Shown here: positions 45,320-53,536 of the stretch, piece after piece
Layout: each line of letters begins with the position of its first letter
Position numbering within the stretch: the stretch's first letter is position 1
DNA from: an uncultured Halomicronema sp.
GTDB lineage: Bacteria > Cyanobacteriota > Cyanobacteriia > Phormidesmidales > Phormidesmidaceae
Direction of reading: 5' to 3'
Length of the DNA stretch: 64,000 nucleotides
Assembly: GCA_937899725.1 (NCBI GenBank)
Contig: CALCCA010000073.1
Coordinates: 23,152 to 87,151, forward strand
Position numbers and translations under genes: made by a program
The notes under the pieces: model-generated
The model's input: the letters and a program-made list of their open reading frames with translations, nothing else
Database searches by the model: none
Told to the model about the DNA's origin: nothing

Positions 45320-45928
45320 ATGACAACTGTTCCAGGTACTGCCGGTTACGACCGGTCAATCCAGCGATTCATTGCCAGTAGCCAAGCTCTGGACTTTGCG
45401 AAGGTTTGCCAAGCCTTCGTAGATTACCTGCCTCTGCGGCCTGGGCAGGTTTTAGATGCCGGTGCCGGCGCGGGGCAGAACGCTGCCGCGATCGCGAAAA
45501 TGGGGCATTCGGTGGTTGCGGTTGAACCCATGTCAGACTTTTTAACCGCAGCGCGGACTACATATGCTGACCTGCCAATCACGTGGCTAGACGACAGCTT
45601 GCCGAGACTTGAGCAGTTAGGGCCAGCGTCAGCACAATTCGACTTTATTCTGGTCGATGGGGTTTGGCATCATCTGGATGAGTCAGAGCGAGCGAGTGCC
45701 ATGGCTCGCTTCGCCTTGCTGCTAAAGTCTGGGGGCAGATGTGCCCTCTCCCTGCGCCATGGCCCAGCGGGCCTGGGCACCTGCATTTACCCCACTGACG
45801 CAAGGTGTACGATTCAGCAGGCGCAAGCCTGCGGGTTAGCGTGTGTTTTGCGATTGGAAAATCAGCCCAGCATCTTCAGCCACAAACAGGACGTTACTTG
45901 GTCGCGCCTTGTATTGCTGAGGCCTTGA
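45320..45928 (+). CDS. Class I SAM-dependent methyltransferase
   Basis: The 202-residue protein has the SAM-binding motif VLDAGAGAGQNAAAIAKMGH, acidic residue II in VVAVEPMSDFL, FDFILVDGVWHHLDESERA as motif IV, and LLKSGGRCALSLRHG as motif VI. The ATG at 45320 is favoured over 45290 because AGAGA precedes it. Its substrate is unknown. It is followed by convergent genes, so it is probably monocistronic. Confidence 0.85.
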   Translation: MTTVPGTAGYDRSIQRFIASSQALDFAKVCQAFVDYLPLRPGQVLDAGAGAGQNAAAIAKMGHSVVAVEPMSDFLTAARTTYADLPITWLDDSLPRLEQLGPASAQFDFILVDGVWHHLDESERASAMARFALLLKSGGRCALSLRHGPAGLGTCIYPTDARCTIQQAQACGLACVLRLENQPSIFSHKQDVTWSRLVLLRP

Positions 45929-46041
45929 CCCAAGCAGCCCCCAACGTTGAATTAGGGCTACAGTCCTCACTGCATGGCGAGCGCGGCGCTGTCTAGCAAG
46001 ACACGCTGGTCATGCCCCTCAAAGCGTCAGCCTTGATCGCC

Positions 46042-46779
46042 TTAAGCCGCGGTGTGCCGTTTGGTTGCAGAGCACAGTAAGCCACCGGCAACTAGCAAAA
46101 TTCCGGCAACGGTTGAGCCTTCGGGCACTGACGCGGGCTCCGTCGCCTCAATCTGTCCGCGTAACTCGCCGGGCACGGTGGAGCTATCAAACTCAACGGT
46201 GTGCACTTGTAAATAGAGGCCACCGGTTTTCAGCTCATCGACAAAGTTGGAAAACAGTTTCGTCGTGCCACCAGCAGTCGGGTCAAACAGCTCACCCGTA
46301 CTCGGATTGATGGCATCACCATCATCCCAAATACCCGATAAAATGCCTTGGGCATAATCGACCGTCAGATCGGCGTCATCTTCTCGCGGTAGGCCAAAGA
46401 TATTCAGCACGTGCGGCCCGTTGTTGCCAAACTCTCCCACATGAATATGGATTTTGGTGACGTCACTGAGGTCAGTGCGGTCAGCCTGCTGGGGCTTGAG
46501 CGTTACGCCATCTAAATCAATTTCATAGATCAACGCTGTTTCAGCGTCGTTCAAAGCAAACGTCGCGGTGCCACTGGCCATCGTGGGAATGCCATTGGGA
46601 AACTCCGGCGAGACCACTTGCAAGCCATTCAGCTCGGTCTGAAACAAGGTGGCGGCGGTTGATGCCGTGGCTGATGCCGTGATCGCCGTCGTTGCGATCG
46701 CCCCAGTCAACCCAGATCGTCGCAGTAATTTCAGCATGGGTGTTGCCATAAAACGCAGCTTACCCCGCAAATCTACCAC
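46042..46779 (-). CDS. CHRD-domain protein with PEP-CTERM-type sorting signal
   Basis: The 245-residue product has an N-terminal signal region (GLTGAIATTAITASATASTA). A CHRD domain follows: TELNGLQVVSPEFPNGIPTM, DLSDVTKIHIHVG and ELRGQIE are typical. The C-terminal tail SVPEGSTVAGILLVAGGLLC then KRH resembles PEP-CTERM signals recognised by an exosortase. It is therefore probably exported and anchored or released at the cell surface. The start is GTG 46779, whose G is shared with the upstream gene's stop TAG; ATG 46749 is an alternative. It is the last gene of an overlapping three-gene operon. Confidence 0.85.
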   Translation of the reverse strand: MVDLRGKLRFMATPMLKLLRRSGLTGAIATTAITASATASTAATLFQTELNGLQVVSPEFPNGIPTMASGTATFALNDAETALIYEIDLDGVTLKPQQADRTDLSDVTKIHIHVGEFGNNGPHVLNIFGLPREDDADLTVDYAQGILSGIWDDGDAINPSTGELFDPTAGGTTKLFSNFVDELKTGGLYLQVHTVEFDSSTVPGELRGQIEATEPASVPEGSTVAGILLVAGGLLCSATKRHTAA

Positions 46780-47060
46780 TACTGGAGGTTTTGTGCAGAT
46801 GACTCAACTGCCTCAAAATCCCGACAGCTTTGCGCCGCGTCGGTCATGACCTCGACGGGGTGCACCGCACATTTGAGCAACGTGTTGTTAGAAAAGTAAC
46901 GACAGCGACCGCAGGGAAAGTGCTGGCTCTGTCGCCTGAGGGTACGCTTTTCGAGCACTTTGCTCACCAGCTCGCTGATGCAAACCGTTAAAAATGCCAG
47001 CATGCTCAGTAGATAAACCGCTAAGCAAATGACCATAAAGCTCGTCTGCCAAAAGCTCAT
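46779..47060 (-). CDS. Single-span membrane protein with four-Cys motif (paralog B)
   Basis: The 93-residue protein has one span (FMVICLAVYLLSMLAFLTVC), a basic linker (KVLEKRTLRRQSQ), then FPCGRCRYF...LKCAVHP...SCRDFEA. The cysteine spacing C-x2-C-x10-C-x14-C and the LKCxVHP and DFE residues are identical to the protein at 38326-38658. Its ATG overlaps the hydrolase stop by four bases (ATGA), and its stop overlaps the next start. It is thus the middle gene of a tight operon. Metal binding is inferred from the cysteines. Confidence 0.82.
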   Translation of the reverse strand: MSFWQTSFMVICLAVYLLSMLAFLTVCISELVSKVLEKRTLRRQSQHFPCGRCRYFSNNTLLKCAVHPVEVMTDAAQSCRDFEAVESSAQNLQ

Positions 47061-47797
47061 AGCGGGCGTTCTATCAGACTGAAACGCGGTTGACAAATCG
47101 GTTGTTGCCAAAACTGGAGGATGGCTTGGCCAGTGAGTTCGGGATATTCGTAATGGAAAAAATGGCGGCCGGCGGGGCACTGCCACCGGCGATCGCCCGG
47201 CTTGAACACCGAATTCCACTGGATTTGAGCATTCGGATCAAGAATTACATCTTGGCTGCCGTGGCACGCCAGCAGCGGGGTCGCCACCGGTGCCAACGTC
47301 AGGTCATGTCGAGCAATCAAGCTGTGAGGCGCCAGTTCCGCATCTAACACCCGCGTCAGCATCCGCGTAAAACGCGCCGTTATTTTGGGCGATTGGGGGC
47401 CAAACAACAGCCGTACCATCTGATTTAGCACGGTCTTACGGCTGCAGGGCAGCAAATTTCTCAGGGTGTAATAGTGACTTTGCCAACCAATTTGCGGGTC
47501 AGCCCCCACCGAGAGCAACGTCAACGATTGCACCCGCTCTGGGTGTTGCTGGGCATACAGTAGTGCTAAGAGGCCGCTGAGGCTGTGGCCCAACAGATGC
47601 ACTGGGTGCGTCAAAGATTGCAGGTAGTCATGCAGCAGCGCGATCGCCACCGCCAAATCGCAGGGCTCATCAGCACTTTGAGCATACTCCCAACAGTGCA
47701 GATGAGCCTGTTGACTCAGCTGCCCCAGCAAAGGCCGATCAAAGTGTTTAAGGGTAGGGTTGGCGCAGAGCCAGAGACCATCCGGAATCGTTGACAT
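47057..47797 (-). CDS. Alpha/beta hydrolase
   Basis: The 246-residue protein has the hydrolase outline HLLGHSLSGLLALLYAQQHP, with nucleophile Ser about 72, an acid region in CHGSQDVILDPN, and the late His in PAGRHFFHYEYPE. The N-terminus is short for the fold (LWLCANPTLKHFDRPLLGQL). It opens an operon in which the four-cysteine protein and the CHRD/PEP-CTERM protein follow with overlaps. Lipase, esterase or thioesterase activity is possible. Confidence 0.85.
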   Translation of the reverse strand: MSTIPDGLWLCANPTLKHFDRPLLGQLSQQAHLHCWEYAQSADEPCDLAVAIALLHDYLQSLTHPVHLLGHSLSGLLALLYAQQHPERVQSLTLLSVGADPQIGWQSHYYTLRNLLPCSRKTVLNQMVRLLFGPQSPKITARFTRMLTRVLDAELAPHSLIARHDLTLAPVATPLLACHGSQDVILDPNAQIQWNSVFKPGDRRWQCPAGRHFFHYEYPELTGQAILQFWQQPICQPRFSLIERPL

Positions 47798-47818
47798 AAA
47801 GCGCTAGCCAAATTGAGT

Positions 47819-47860
47819 AAAAACTGGCGGCCGCCACCTCCCGCTTGGAGCCGCCGCCAG
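47819..47860 (-). terminator. Intrinsic terminator downstream of flavodoxin
   Basis: On the minus strand CTGGCGGC (47860-47853) pairs with GCCGCCAG (47831-47824) and is followed by TTTTTAC. It ends transcripts from the flavodoxin gene before the next operon. Confidence 0.8.
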
Positions 47861-47929
47861 CCAAAATCTAGACAAAGGAAGGTGCCTAGTCGTTAAACGC
47901 CACCAAACTATCGAGCCAGGGAGTGGCGG

Positions 47930-47985
47930 CTTGGGGTTCAGGGTTTAAGGTTCAGGGTTCAGACCTTGCACCTGTCGCCCGGCAC
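47930..47985. repeat. Dispersed low-complexity repeat copy
   Basis: The sequence GGGTTCAGGGTTTAAGG is followed by TCAGACCTTGCACCTG (47959-47974), which differs by one base from 7744-7759 and recurs inverted at 51635-51650. Confidence 0.6.
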
Positions 47986-47992
47986 GCCCCAC

Positions 47993-48505
47993 CTAAATCC
48001 CCATCGCTGATTTAATCTGACCGCACCAGGTACTGATGCGCTCTTCGGTTTTGTCAGACTCGTTGTCGTCGTCCAACGCGAGACCACAAAACTTACCGTC
48101 GCGAATTGCCTTAGAGTCCGTGTGGTCATACCCATCGGCTGACCAGTAACCGACTGTTTTGCCCCCCAACTCCGCAATTTTTTCTTCCAAAATTCCCATC
48201 GCATCTTGAAAGTTGTCGGCGTAGCCGACCTGATCGCCTGTGCCGAAATAGGCTACCGTTTTGCCGTTAAAGTCAACGTCATCAAGGTCATCCAAGATGG
48301 CATCCCAATCGTCTTGCAGATCGCCGATATTCCAGGTGGGGCAGCCAATAATGAGGTAGTCGTAGTCTGCCAAATCAGCCGCACTCTTTTCGCTGATGTC
48401 ATGTAGATCAACGACGGCATCACCGCCTAATGCAGTTTGCATTTGCTCCGCTGCATCGGCCGTTTTACCGGTAGTGGAACCGTAAAACAATCCAACTTTT
48501 GCCAT
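47993..48505 (-). CDS. isiB: Flavodoxin (isiB type)
   Basis: The 170-residue protein is a long-chain flavodoxin. The FMN phosphate loop is GLFYGSTTGKTADAAEQM, the flavin-stacking loops are IIGCPTWNIGDLQDDWDAIL and VAYFGTGDQVGYADNFQDAM, and the C-terminus is SDKTEERISTWCGQIKSAMG. It replaces ferredoxin as electron carrier from photosystem I when iron is scarce, and isiB is a classic iron-starvation gene in cyanobacteria. The frame is open 20 codons further upstream, but family similarity starts at ATG 48505. An inverted repeat at 48631-48653 is a candidate regulator site. Confidence 0.95.
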   Translation of the reverse strand: MAKVGLFYGSTTGKTADAAEQMQTALGGDAVVDLHDISEKSAADLADYDYLIIGCPTWNIGDLQDDWDAILDDLDDVDFNGKTVAYFGTGDQVGYADNFQDAMGILEEKIAELGGKTVGYWSADGYDHTDSKAIRDGKFCGLALDDDNESDKTEERISTWCGQIKSAMGI

Positions 48506-48630
48506 GATTTGTACTCTTTCAATGTCAATAAAGCTGCTGATTTCATCACGACAGATAGCCGCCAAGGAGAGACTGGAACCCCTTAGAGAAAAGGACTTCA
48601 GGAATAACGAACTATCCGGCGCTTCGATTA

Positions 48631-48653
48631 CTATTGATTTTGTTTCTCAATAG
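48631..48653. promoter_or_regulatory. Inverted repeat upstream of flavodoxin
   Basis: CTATTGA (48631-48637) and TCAATAG (48647-48653) are perfect 7-bp arms around nine bases. It stands about 130 bp before the flavodoxin ATG. The reading TTGAGAAACAAAATCAA resembles Fur-type dyads loosely. A role in iron control is an inference. Confidence 0.45.
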
Positions 48654-49139
48654 CTTTAGCTCACTATACCGCAACTTCAGATTGATGCGATCTATTCCTA
48701 TTAACAAAAAGTAAAGCTGGCGTTCACTGCGATGCTGGAATACCGAGGAGTCTACCGGAAAGGAGCTGCGTCTTAAGCCCATTTTCAGCATGTAAGCGGC
48801 TTCTGTCAGGGCTTGGCAATGATCAGTTCCGGCAATCTGTACATGCTTTTGGCATCCCACGCCTAACTGGCGCTGGTCGTCGTCAGAAGCTGGAGGGGTT
48901 GAGCAGGTTGAGAATAGCTCTCATTTGTTCGCTGTGTCATGCTGACCAGTCTGCTCGCTACTGCGGGGTGAAATGCGATCGCCCTTAACGACATCGGTCA
49001 GGAATCGACACAAATATGCGAGCAACGCATGATGTCTATCGTCTTTGCGCATCAACCAAGCTGGGCGGTATTCGCCATTACGCTTTGGCGGCCAGCAGGT
49101 TCATGACTATCCCAAAACACCCGACTCAATTGAGCCTTT
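48654..49139. other. Intergenic between flavodoxin and the ClC relic
   Basis: A minus frame at 48612-48860 is open for 82 codons but has no start signal or motif. The remainder shows nothing recognisable beyond one GCGATCGC-like octamer near 48976. Confidence 0.4.
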
Positions 49140-50482
49140 ATGACGACTGCAACCACAGAACTCGACAACCTGGTCGAGACTAAAGGCACTCAAGAACTAA
49201 CTTATTTTCGCGCGTTGCTTTACGCTGCAGTTGTTGGTGCCGCTGGTGGCCTTACCGCCACTGTCTATTATTTTGTTCTAGAGTTTTTGCCAGAGCTGGT
49301 TTGGGAAACCAGTAGAGCGTCGATTGTGCCTTGGTTTCCGGCGTGGTTGCCCCCTGGCACGACACCTGGATAGTCGCCACGATGGGGGGGCGGGATCGGT
49401 TTGTGCTTATATTTGCTCGGACTGCCAGGGGAAATGGCCTTGGTGATCGATCACGGGCATGATGCCGGTCGGCTAGAGCCCAAACAAACCCCTGGCATGA
49501 TCGCCACATCTCTCGTTTCGCTTACGGCTGGCGGTAGCTTGGGGCCAAAGGCCCCTTGGTGCAAATCAACGGGAGTGGAGGGAGCTGGCTGTCAGCCAAG
49601 CTCAAACTCTCGACGGAGCACACGCGCATCCTGACCTTCTGCGGCATGGGAGCCGCCCTCGCAGCTTTTTGGGGTGACCCAGTCGGCGGCCCCTTGTTTG
49701 CTCTAGAGATTCCTCATCATCGCGAGTTGGCATATTACGAAGCGATCATTCCAGCGATGGTGGCCGGTCTCTGTAGCTTTGCCGTCTTTCGCATCGGCAC
49801 CAGGCTCGAAGTGGGCGGCATCGATAATTTTGGGCGGTTTGGTGAGTGGTCGATCCTGAACTGGGTAAACCGAGTAACAGGCATCGGCTTAGGGCTGGTA
49901 GGGGCGTTGGCGGGCATTCTGTTTATCGCGCTATTTCGCCGACTCAACTGGATGATTCAAAAAATTGAGCATCGGCATATTCTACTGGCCCTGATGGGTG
50001 GACTGGGCATCGGTTGGATTGCGGTACTTGATCCCGCTACGCTCTTTTTTAGTGCACAACAAATTGCAACGCAGTTGTTAGCCAAGTCGGCTGCTTTGGG
50101 CGTGATCACCCTGTTGGGTCTTTGCTGGGTCAAGATGCTAGCCATTTGTTTCACCATTCACGGCGGCTTTCGAGGCGGCTTCATTTTTCCGCTATTTTTC
50201 ACGGGTGCGAGCTGAGGGGCAGCGATTGCTTTTGGCATTCCGGCGATTCATCCGACGATTGCGGTGCGGTGCGGCATGGCGGCCATTAACGTCGCCATTA
50301 CCAAAACCCCGGTGAGTCCAACTATCATGCTGACCGTACTGTCAGACACCACAATCTTGCCCGTAATTGCGATCGCCAGCTTTACGAGCTTTCTGCTCAC
50401 GAGCAATATTGGTTCGCTCAAAACTCAGCGGGCCAGAGCGACGGGAACGATCTCCGGTCTGACGCCAGAGACGTCTGCCTAA
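49140..50482 (+). pseudogene. Voltage-gated chloride channel (ClC) family pseudogene
   Basis: Across two frames the sequence reads as one ClC protein. It begins TYFRALLYAAVVGAAGGLTA and YYFVLEFLPELVWE. TWIVATMGG follows in a second frame, then IGLCLYLLGLPGEMALVID and LTAGGSLGPKAP back in the first. LVQINGSGGSW and FCGMGAALAAFWGDPVGGPL come in the second frame again. Frame changes fall between 49300 and 49366, in the seven-G run at 49384-49390, and in the C run near 49545. A TGA at 50213-50215 interrupts FPLFFTGAS from GAAIAFGIPAIH. The gating-glutamate position reads GPKAP instead of the expected GPEAP. At least four lesions make it inactive. Confidence 0.88.
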
Positions 50483-50627
50483 GGTGAATCCGACGAATTT
50501 TAGGTATATAGAGGACAAGCGGAACAGATTGATCGTCTGGTTTCAGGACATCGACACCACCCGCCAGCACGTAATCTGCCTCATGATTGAGCACTGACCC
50601 AGCTGCTGAAAACGATCACAGAAAAAC

Positions 50628-50656
50628 CTCCCGGCAGATGTTTCATCTGCCGGGAG
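50628..50656 (-). terminator. Strong hairpin with T-run on the minus strand
   Basis: CTCCCGGCAGATG and CATCTGCCGGGAG form a perfect 13-bp stem around a three-base loop. On the minus strand GGTTTTTC follows. It would end minus-strand transcription, possibly of the 50818-51108 frame. Confidence 0.85.
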
Positions 50657-50817
50657 TGGTCTGCACTGAACGCTGAACACTTTTGGACAACCGGGGTCGG
50701 TGCGCTGGAATCTGCGCCTCAGTTGACAGGGCTATGGCATTGAGTCCGCTGGAGCAAGTGTGGTTGAGCGGCCTCAGTACGAGATGGTCGCTGCTGCCCG
50801 GTCTCAGGGCGAGCCTG

Positions 50818-51108
50818 CTAGTCGCAGCCTGGGCCGGAGATGACTATGCGGGGACTGAGAATCATCTGGTCGCAGACCGCATCTTGAATAGATGGTTGTT
50901 GATATATACTCTCATTAAGTGATGCTGTCAAAGGCTGCGTTTTCACCGTTGGTGATTTCTCTTCTGAGGCAGGTACATCAGTCTCCCTGACCCGTTGTTT
51001 GGAGCTTATTCCAGTAATAGTAGGGGCTTGCCGCTTTTTTGTCGGGATAATTGGTGACTTTAGAGACAGAGAGTCCGAGCGATTGCTCTCTAAAATAGCA
51101 GAAAACAC
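50818..51108 (-). CDS. Hypothetical Ser/Pro-rich protein (weak)
   Basis: The 96-residue frame starts at GTG 51108. It encodes a polar, Ser/Thr/Pro-rich sequence (FSAILESNRSDSLSLKSPII, then PTKKRQAPTITG) without recognisable domain. Support is contextual: a Fur-like half site lies just upstream at 51116-51140, and a strong minus-strand terminator lies 160 bp downstream. The ribosome binding site is poor. It could be a real, divergently controlled small gene or chance. Confidence 0.35.
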   Translation of the reverse strand: MFSAILESNRSDSLSLKSPIIPTKKRQAPTITGISSKQRVRETDVPASEEKSPTVKTQPLTASLNESIYQQPSIQDAVCDQMILSPRIVISGPGCD

Positions 51109-51115
51109 CCAAGCT

Positions 51116-51140
51116 TATTGAGAATCAATGCAATTCTATT
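51116..51140. promoter_or_regulatory. Fur-like site between divergent frames
   Basis: TTATTGAGAATCAATGCAAT contains TTGAGAATCAA, whose first half TGAGAAT matches the Fur half site. It stands 22-45 bp before the ATG at 51162 and just upstream of the minus frame at 51108. Confidence 0.45.
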
Positions 51141-51161
51141 TTCTGGAGAGTGGCAACCCCT

Positions 51162-51614
51162 ATGAACGCAGCCAACCATGCGGTGACTGTCGAGTTGACC
51201 AGCAAGATTGCTCATCTGGCAGTCTTGTTTCGAGCCGAGTTTGCGGAGGTGGAAGTTGACTTAAATCCCTGGTTGACCGATGCCAAAACGCAGCGGCAAC
51301 TCGATCCGCATTCCATCGATCTCAGTTTCTTCTTTCCGAAACGACATCCGGGCTTAGCTTGCAACTACATCTTGTTAAAAGTGCAGTTTTCTGAGGGGCT
51401 CTTACGGCCCACCTGCCAACTGATGCAGGTGGAAGCCGATGGTTACGATCATGTTGATCCGCAGTGGTCGTTTTCGACCACCGGTGGTCAGTTCGCGGGA
51501 GAGTCTCCACCGCTATCGGAGTATCAGACTCGCTTTCGGGCTGTGATCGCTCAGATCTGGCGGCTCTTTGAGTATCCCAATCAGATCAAACCACGCTTAG
51601 ATTATGGGTTTTAG
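51162..51614 (+). CDS. Conserved hypothetical protein, possibly iron-regulated
   Basis: The 150-residue soluble protein has segments VTVELTSKIAHLAVLFRAEF, PHSIDLSFFFPKRHPGLACN and FSEGLLRPTCQLMQVEADGY. It is rich in aromatic residues, and I recognise no family. GGAG sits 13 bases before the ATG at 51162; a GTG four codons earlier is too close to it. The Fur-like site just upstream and the downstream siderophore-binding-fold gene suggest a role in iron or tetrapyrrole handling, which is an inference from position only. Confidence 0.65.
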   Translation: MNAANHAVTVELTSKIAHLAVLFRAEFAEVEVDLNPWLTDAKTQRQLDPHSIDLSFFFPKRHPGLACNYILLKVQFSEGLLRPTCQLMQVEADGYDHVDPQWSFSTTGGQFAGESPPLSEYQTRFRAVIAQIWRLFEYPNQIKPRLDYGF

Positions 51615-51725
51615 GCAGGGGAGGTGTGAGGTATCAGGTACCAGGTCTGAACCCAGAACTCTAAACCTTTTCCCCCTAACCTTTCTCCTAAACCTTCAAT
51701 CCTGAACCCTGTGCCTCCCCCCTTC
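51615..51725. repeat. Dispersed low-complexity repeat copy, inverted
   Basis: CAGGTACCAGGTCTGA (51635-51650) is the reverse complement of the 7744-7759 element with one change. The following CTAAACC/CCTAACC/CCTGAACCC text resembles the 47930 copy in reverse. Confidence 0.6.
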
Positions 51726-51736
51726 ATTCGGTTTGT

Positions 51737-52816
51737 ATGATGTTTCCCTCTGATCAATCTGCTTGCAGGCCCCATCTGGTGGCTGACAGCACCACGGCGG
51801 TGATTCATTTGAAGCATCCGGCTCAGCGAATTGTCTGTCTCAGCGCTTCGGGGCTGGATGTGCTGGTGGAATTAGGCTTAGCCCCAGTCGGCGGATTACG
51901 CAGTGAGGTGGCTACCCAACCTGAATTTTATGGCGAGCGATCGCAGCAGTGGGCCCCGGTCGGGGCTTGGCTACTGCCTAACTTTCGGCGCATCTGTCAA
52001 CTGCAGCCAGACCTGATTTTAGGCTGGCAGTTTCCCCATCGGTTTTATCGCCATTGGTTAGCCGATATCGCACCTACTTATTTGATGGGGGGCAGTGGTT
52101 ATGAAGAGGCGGTTTTACGCCTGCTAGATATTGCGGGCCTGACCCAGCAAACCGCCGCCGCTGAGGCGGCGATCGCCCAGTTAGATGGGCAATTGGCGAG
52201 TTATCATCAGCGTCTCCAAGCCGCCCCGCGAAAAACAGTTTTGATGATGGGCGCCTCGCGGCTGAGTCGTTGGAGCGATCGCTACCCGGTAGAGACTCAG
52301 ACTGGCACCCTGGGCAGCGTGCTCCAGCAGTTCACCCATTTTCCTTGGCTAAAACCAGTGGCCCACCAGGGCGAGCCGGGCCTCGCCTATTTATCGCTGC
52401 CGCAAATTGCCCAAGTCGATCCCGATATTATTTTTGTGCAGTCCTATGGCGCAGCCGGATTGCGAGGGCTCAACCACAGTCACAGTTGGAGAGCCCTCCA
52501 GGCAGTGCAAACGCAACAGGTGTTTGAAGTGCCGCAATTTTGGCATTGGGGCAATGGCACCCGACTACTGCGGCTGATGTTACAAAAGCTATTACCGCTC
52601 ATTTATCCTCAAGCTTTTATGACCGCTAATTCATCACAGTCGGCTCCATCATCTACACCAGCCGGATTACGCCAGCGAGAGTTGTGCGATCGCTTAGGCT
52701 TAGACTATCGACACGTGGCGCAAACGGCTCAACAATTGGGGCTCAGCACCCACGCCTATGTGCAGCAACAAACCGGCTGGGAACTGCGAGACGAACGGTA
52801 CTATCCCCCGGCCTAG
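51737..52816 (+). CDS. Signal-less siderophore/cobalamin-binding-protein fold fused to an HTH-like tail
   Basis: The 359-residue protein has the BtuF/FecB-type fold: HPAQRIVCLSASGLDVLVEL, GLAPVGGLR, RICQLQPDLILGW, then the second lobe KTVLMMGASRLSRWSDRY, and LSLPQIAQVDPDIIFVQSYG. Unlike normal binding proteins it has no signal peptide or lipobox; the N-terminus is polar (MMFPSDQSACRPHL). The last 50 residues (LRQRELCDRLGLDYRHVAQT, then AQQLGLSTHAYVQQQTGW) look like a winged or helix-turn-helix tail seen on other cyanobacterial proteins. It may be a cytoplasmic iron-chelate sensor. A periplasmic relative is at 59909. Confidence 0.8.
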   Translation: MMFPSDQSACRPHLVADSTTAVIHLKHPAQRIVCLSASGLDVLVELGLAPVGGLRSEVATQPEFYGERSQQWAPVGAWLLPNFRRICQLQPDLILGWQFPHRFYRHWLADIAPTYLMGGSGYEEAVLRLLDIAGLTQQTAAAEAAIAQLDGQLASYHQRLQAAPRKTVLMMGASRLSRWSDRYPVETQTGTLGSVLQQFTHFPWLKPVAHQGEPGLAYLSLPQIAQVDPDIIFVQSYGAAGLRGLNHSHSWRALQAVQTQQVFEVPQFWHWGNGTRLLRLMLQKLLPLIYPQAFMTANSSQSAPSSTPAGLRQRELCDRLGLDYRHVAQTAQQLGLSTHAYVQQQTGWELRDERYYPPA

Positions 52817-52891
52817 CGGTCAGCCGAGGTGGCGCCAACCGACATCGCGGGAATTTTGACCACGGATAACAACATCTCTTGGGAGGATGCG

Positions 52892-53536
52892 GTGCAGAAA
52901 AGATCTCTCGTCAAGGCTGTGCGATTTTTGGCGGCTGTGCTGTTTTTAGTGTTCGTGATTTGGGCCGTGAACCGCTATGGCGTCGCGCAATTGCGATCGC
53001 AGGTTGAGCAACTGGGTGTATGGGCACCGCTGGGCATTTTCTTATTGCGGTTTACCAGCGTGGTGATTCCAGCCTTGCCAGGAACGGCCTATTCCGTGCT
53101 CGCCGGGGGACTGCTGGGCTTTACCCAAGGATTACTGATTATCTGTCTAGCCGATCTCTGTTCCTGCGCCATCAGCTTTGCCCTCTCGCGGCGCTATGGC
53201 CGTAACGTCGTGCAATATTTTGTGGGGGCGAGCTTCATGACGCGCATTAACGCCCTCAGTCAACGTCATTTAGAAAACAATTTTTTCCTCATGACGGGCT
53301 TTTTAATGACGGGCTTTTTCGATTTTGTTTGCTATGCGGTAGGGCTGACCAAAACCCCGGTGCTCAAGTTTGCCCCGGCCTTGGTGATTAGCATTGCCCT
53401 CTCGAATCCACCGATTGTGGCACTCGGGGCGGGCCTGCTCGAAGGCGGCAGGTTGCTGCTCGGGTTTGCCTTACTCGGCATCTTTGGGCTCGCCATTGTG
53501 ACCGGCCTCGTCAGGCGCGATCGCGCATCCCCCTAA
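52892..53536 (+). CDS. TVP38/TMEM64 (VTT/DedA-like) family membrane protein
   Basis: The 214-residue protein has about six hydrophobic spans. The family core is GVWAPLGIFLLRFTSVVIPA, then LPGTAYSVLAGGLLGFTQGL and SCAISFALSRRYGRNVV. Members are cytoplasmic-membrane proteins with proposed roles in lipid scrambling or transport. The start GTG 52892 is chosen because GGGAGG precedes it by five bases; an in-frame GTG at 52829 lacks such a site. It follows the signal-less binding-protein gene by about 75 bp on the same strand, so co-transcription is likely. Confidence 0.85.
   Translation: MQKRSLVKAVRFLAAVLFLVFVIWAVNRYGVAQLRSQVEQLGVWAPLGIFLLRFTSVVIPALPGTAYSVLAGGLLGFTQGLLIICLADLCSCAISFALSRRYGRNVVQYFVGASFMTRINALSQRHLENNFFLMTGFLMTGFFDFVCYAVGLTKTPVLKFAPALVISIALSNPPIVALGAGLLEGGRLLLGFALLGIFGLAIVTGLVRRDRASP

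Noticed and set aside
48612..48860. 82-codon minus frame upstream of flavodoxin
   Set aside because: It covers the candidate regulatory inverted repeat and has no start signal.
50683..50922. 79-codon plus frame after the ClC relic
   Set aside because: No start signal; it overlaps the opposite-strand frame and shows no motif.
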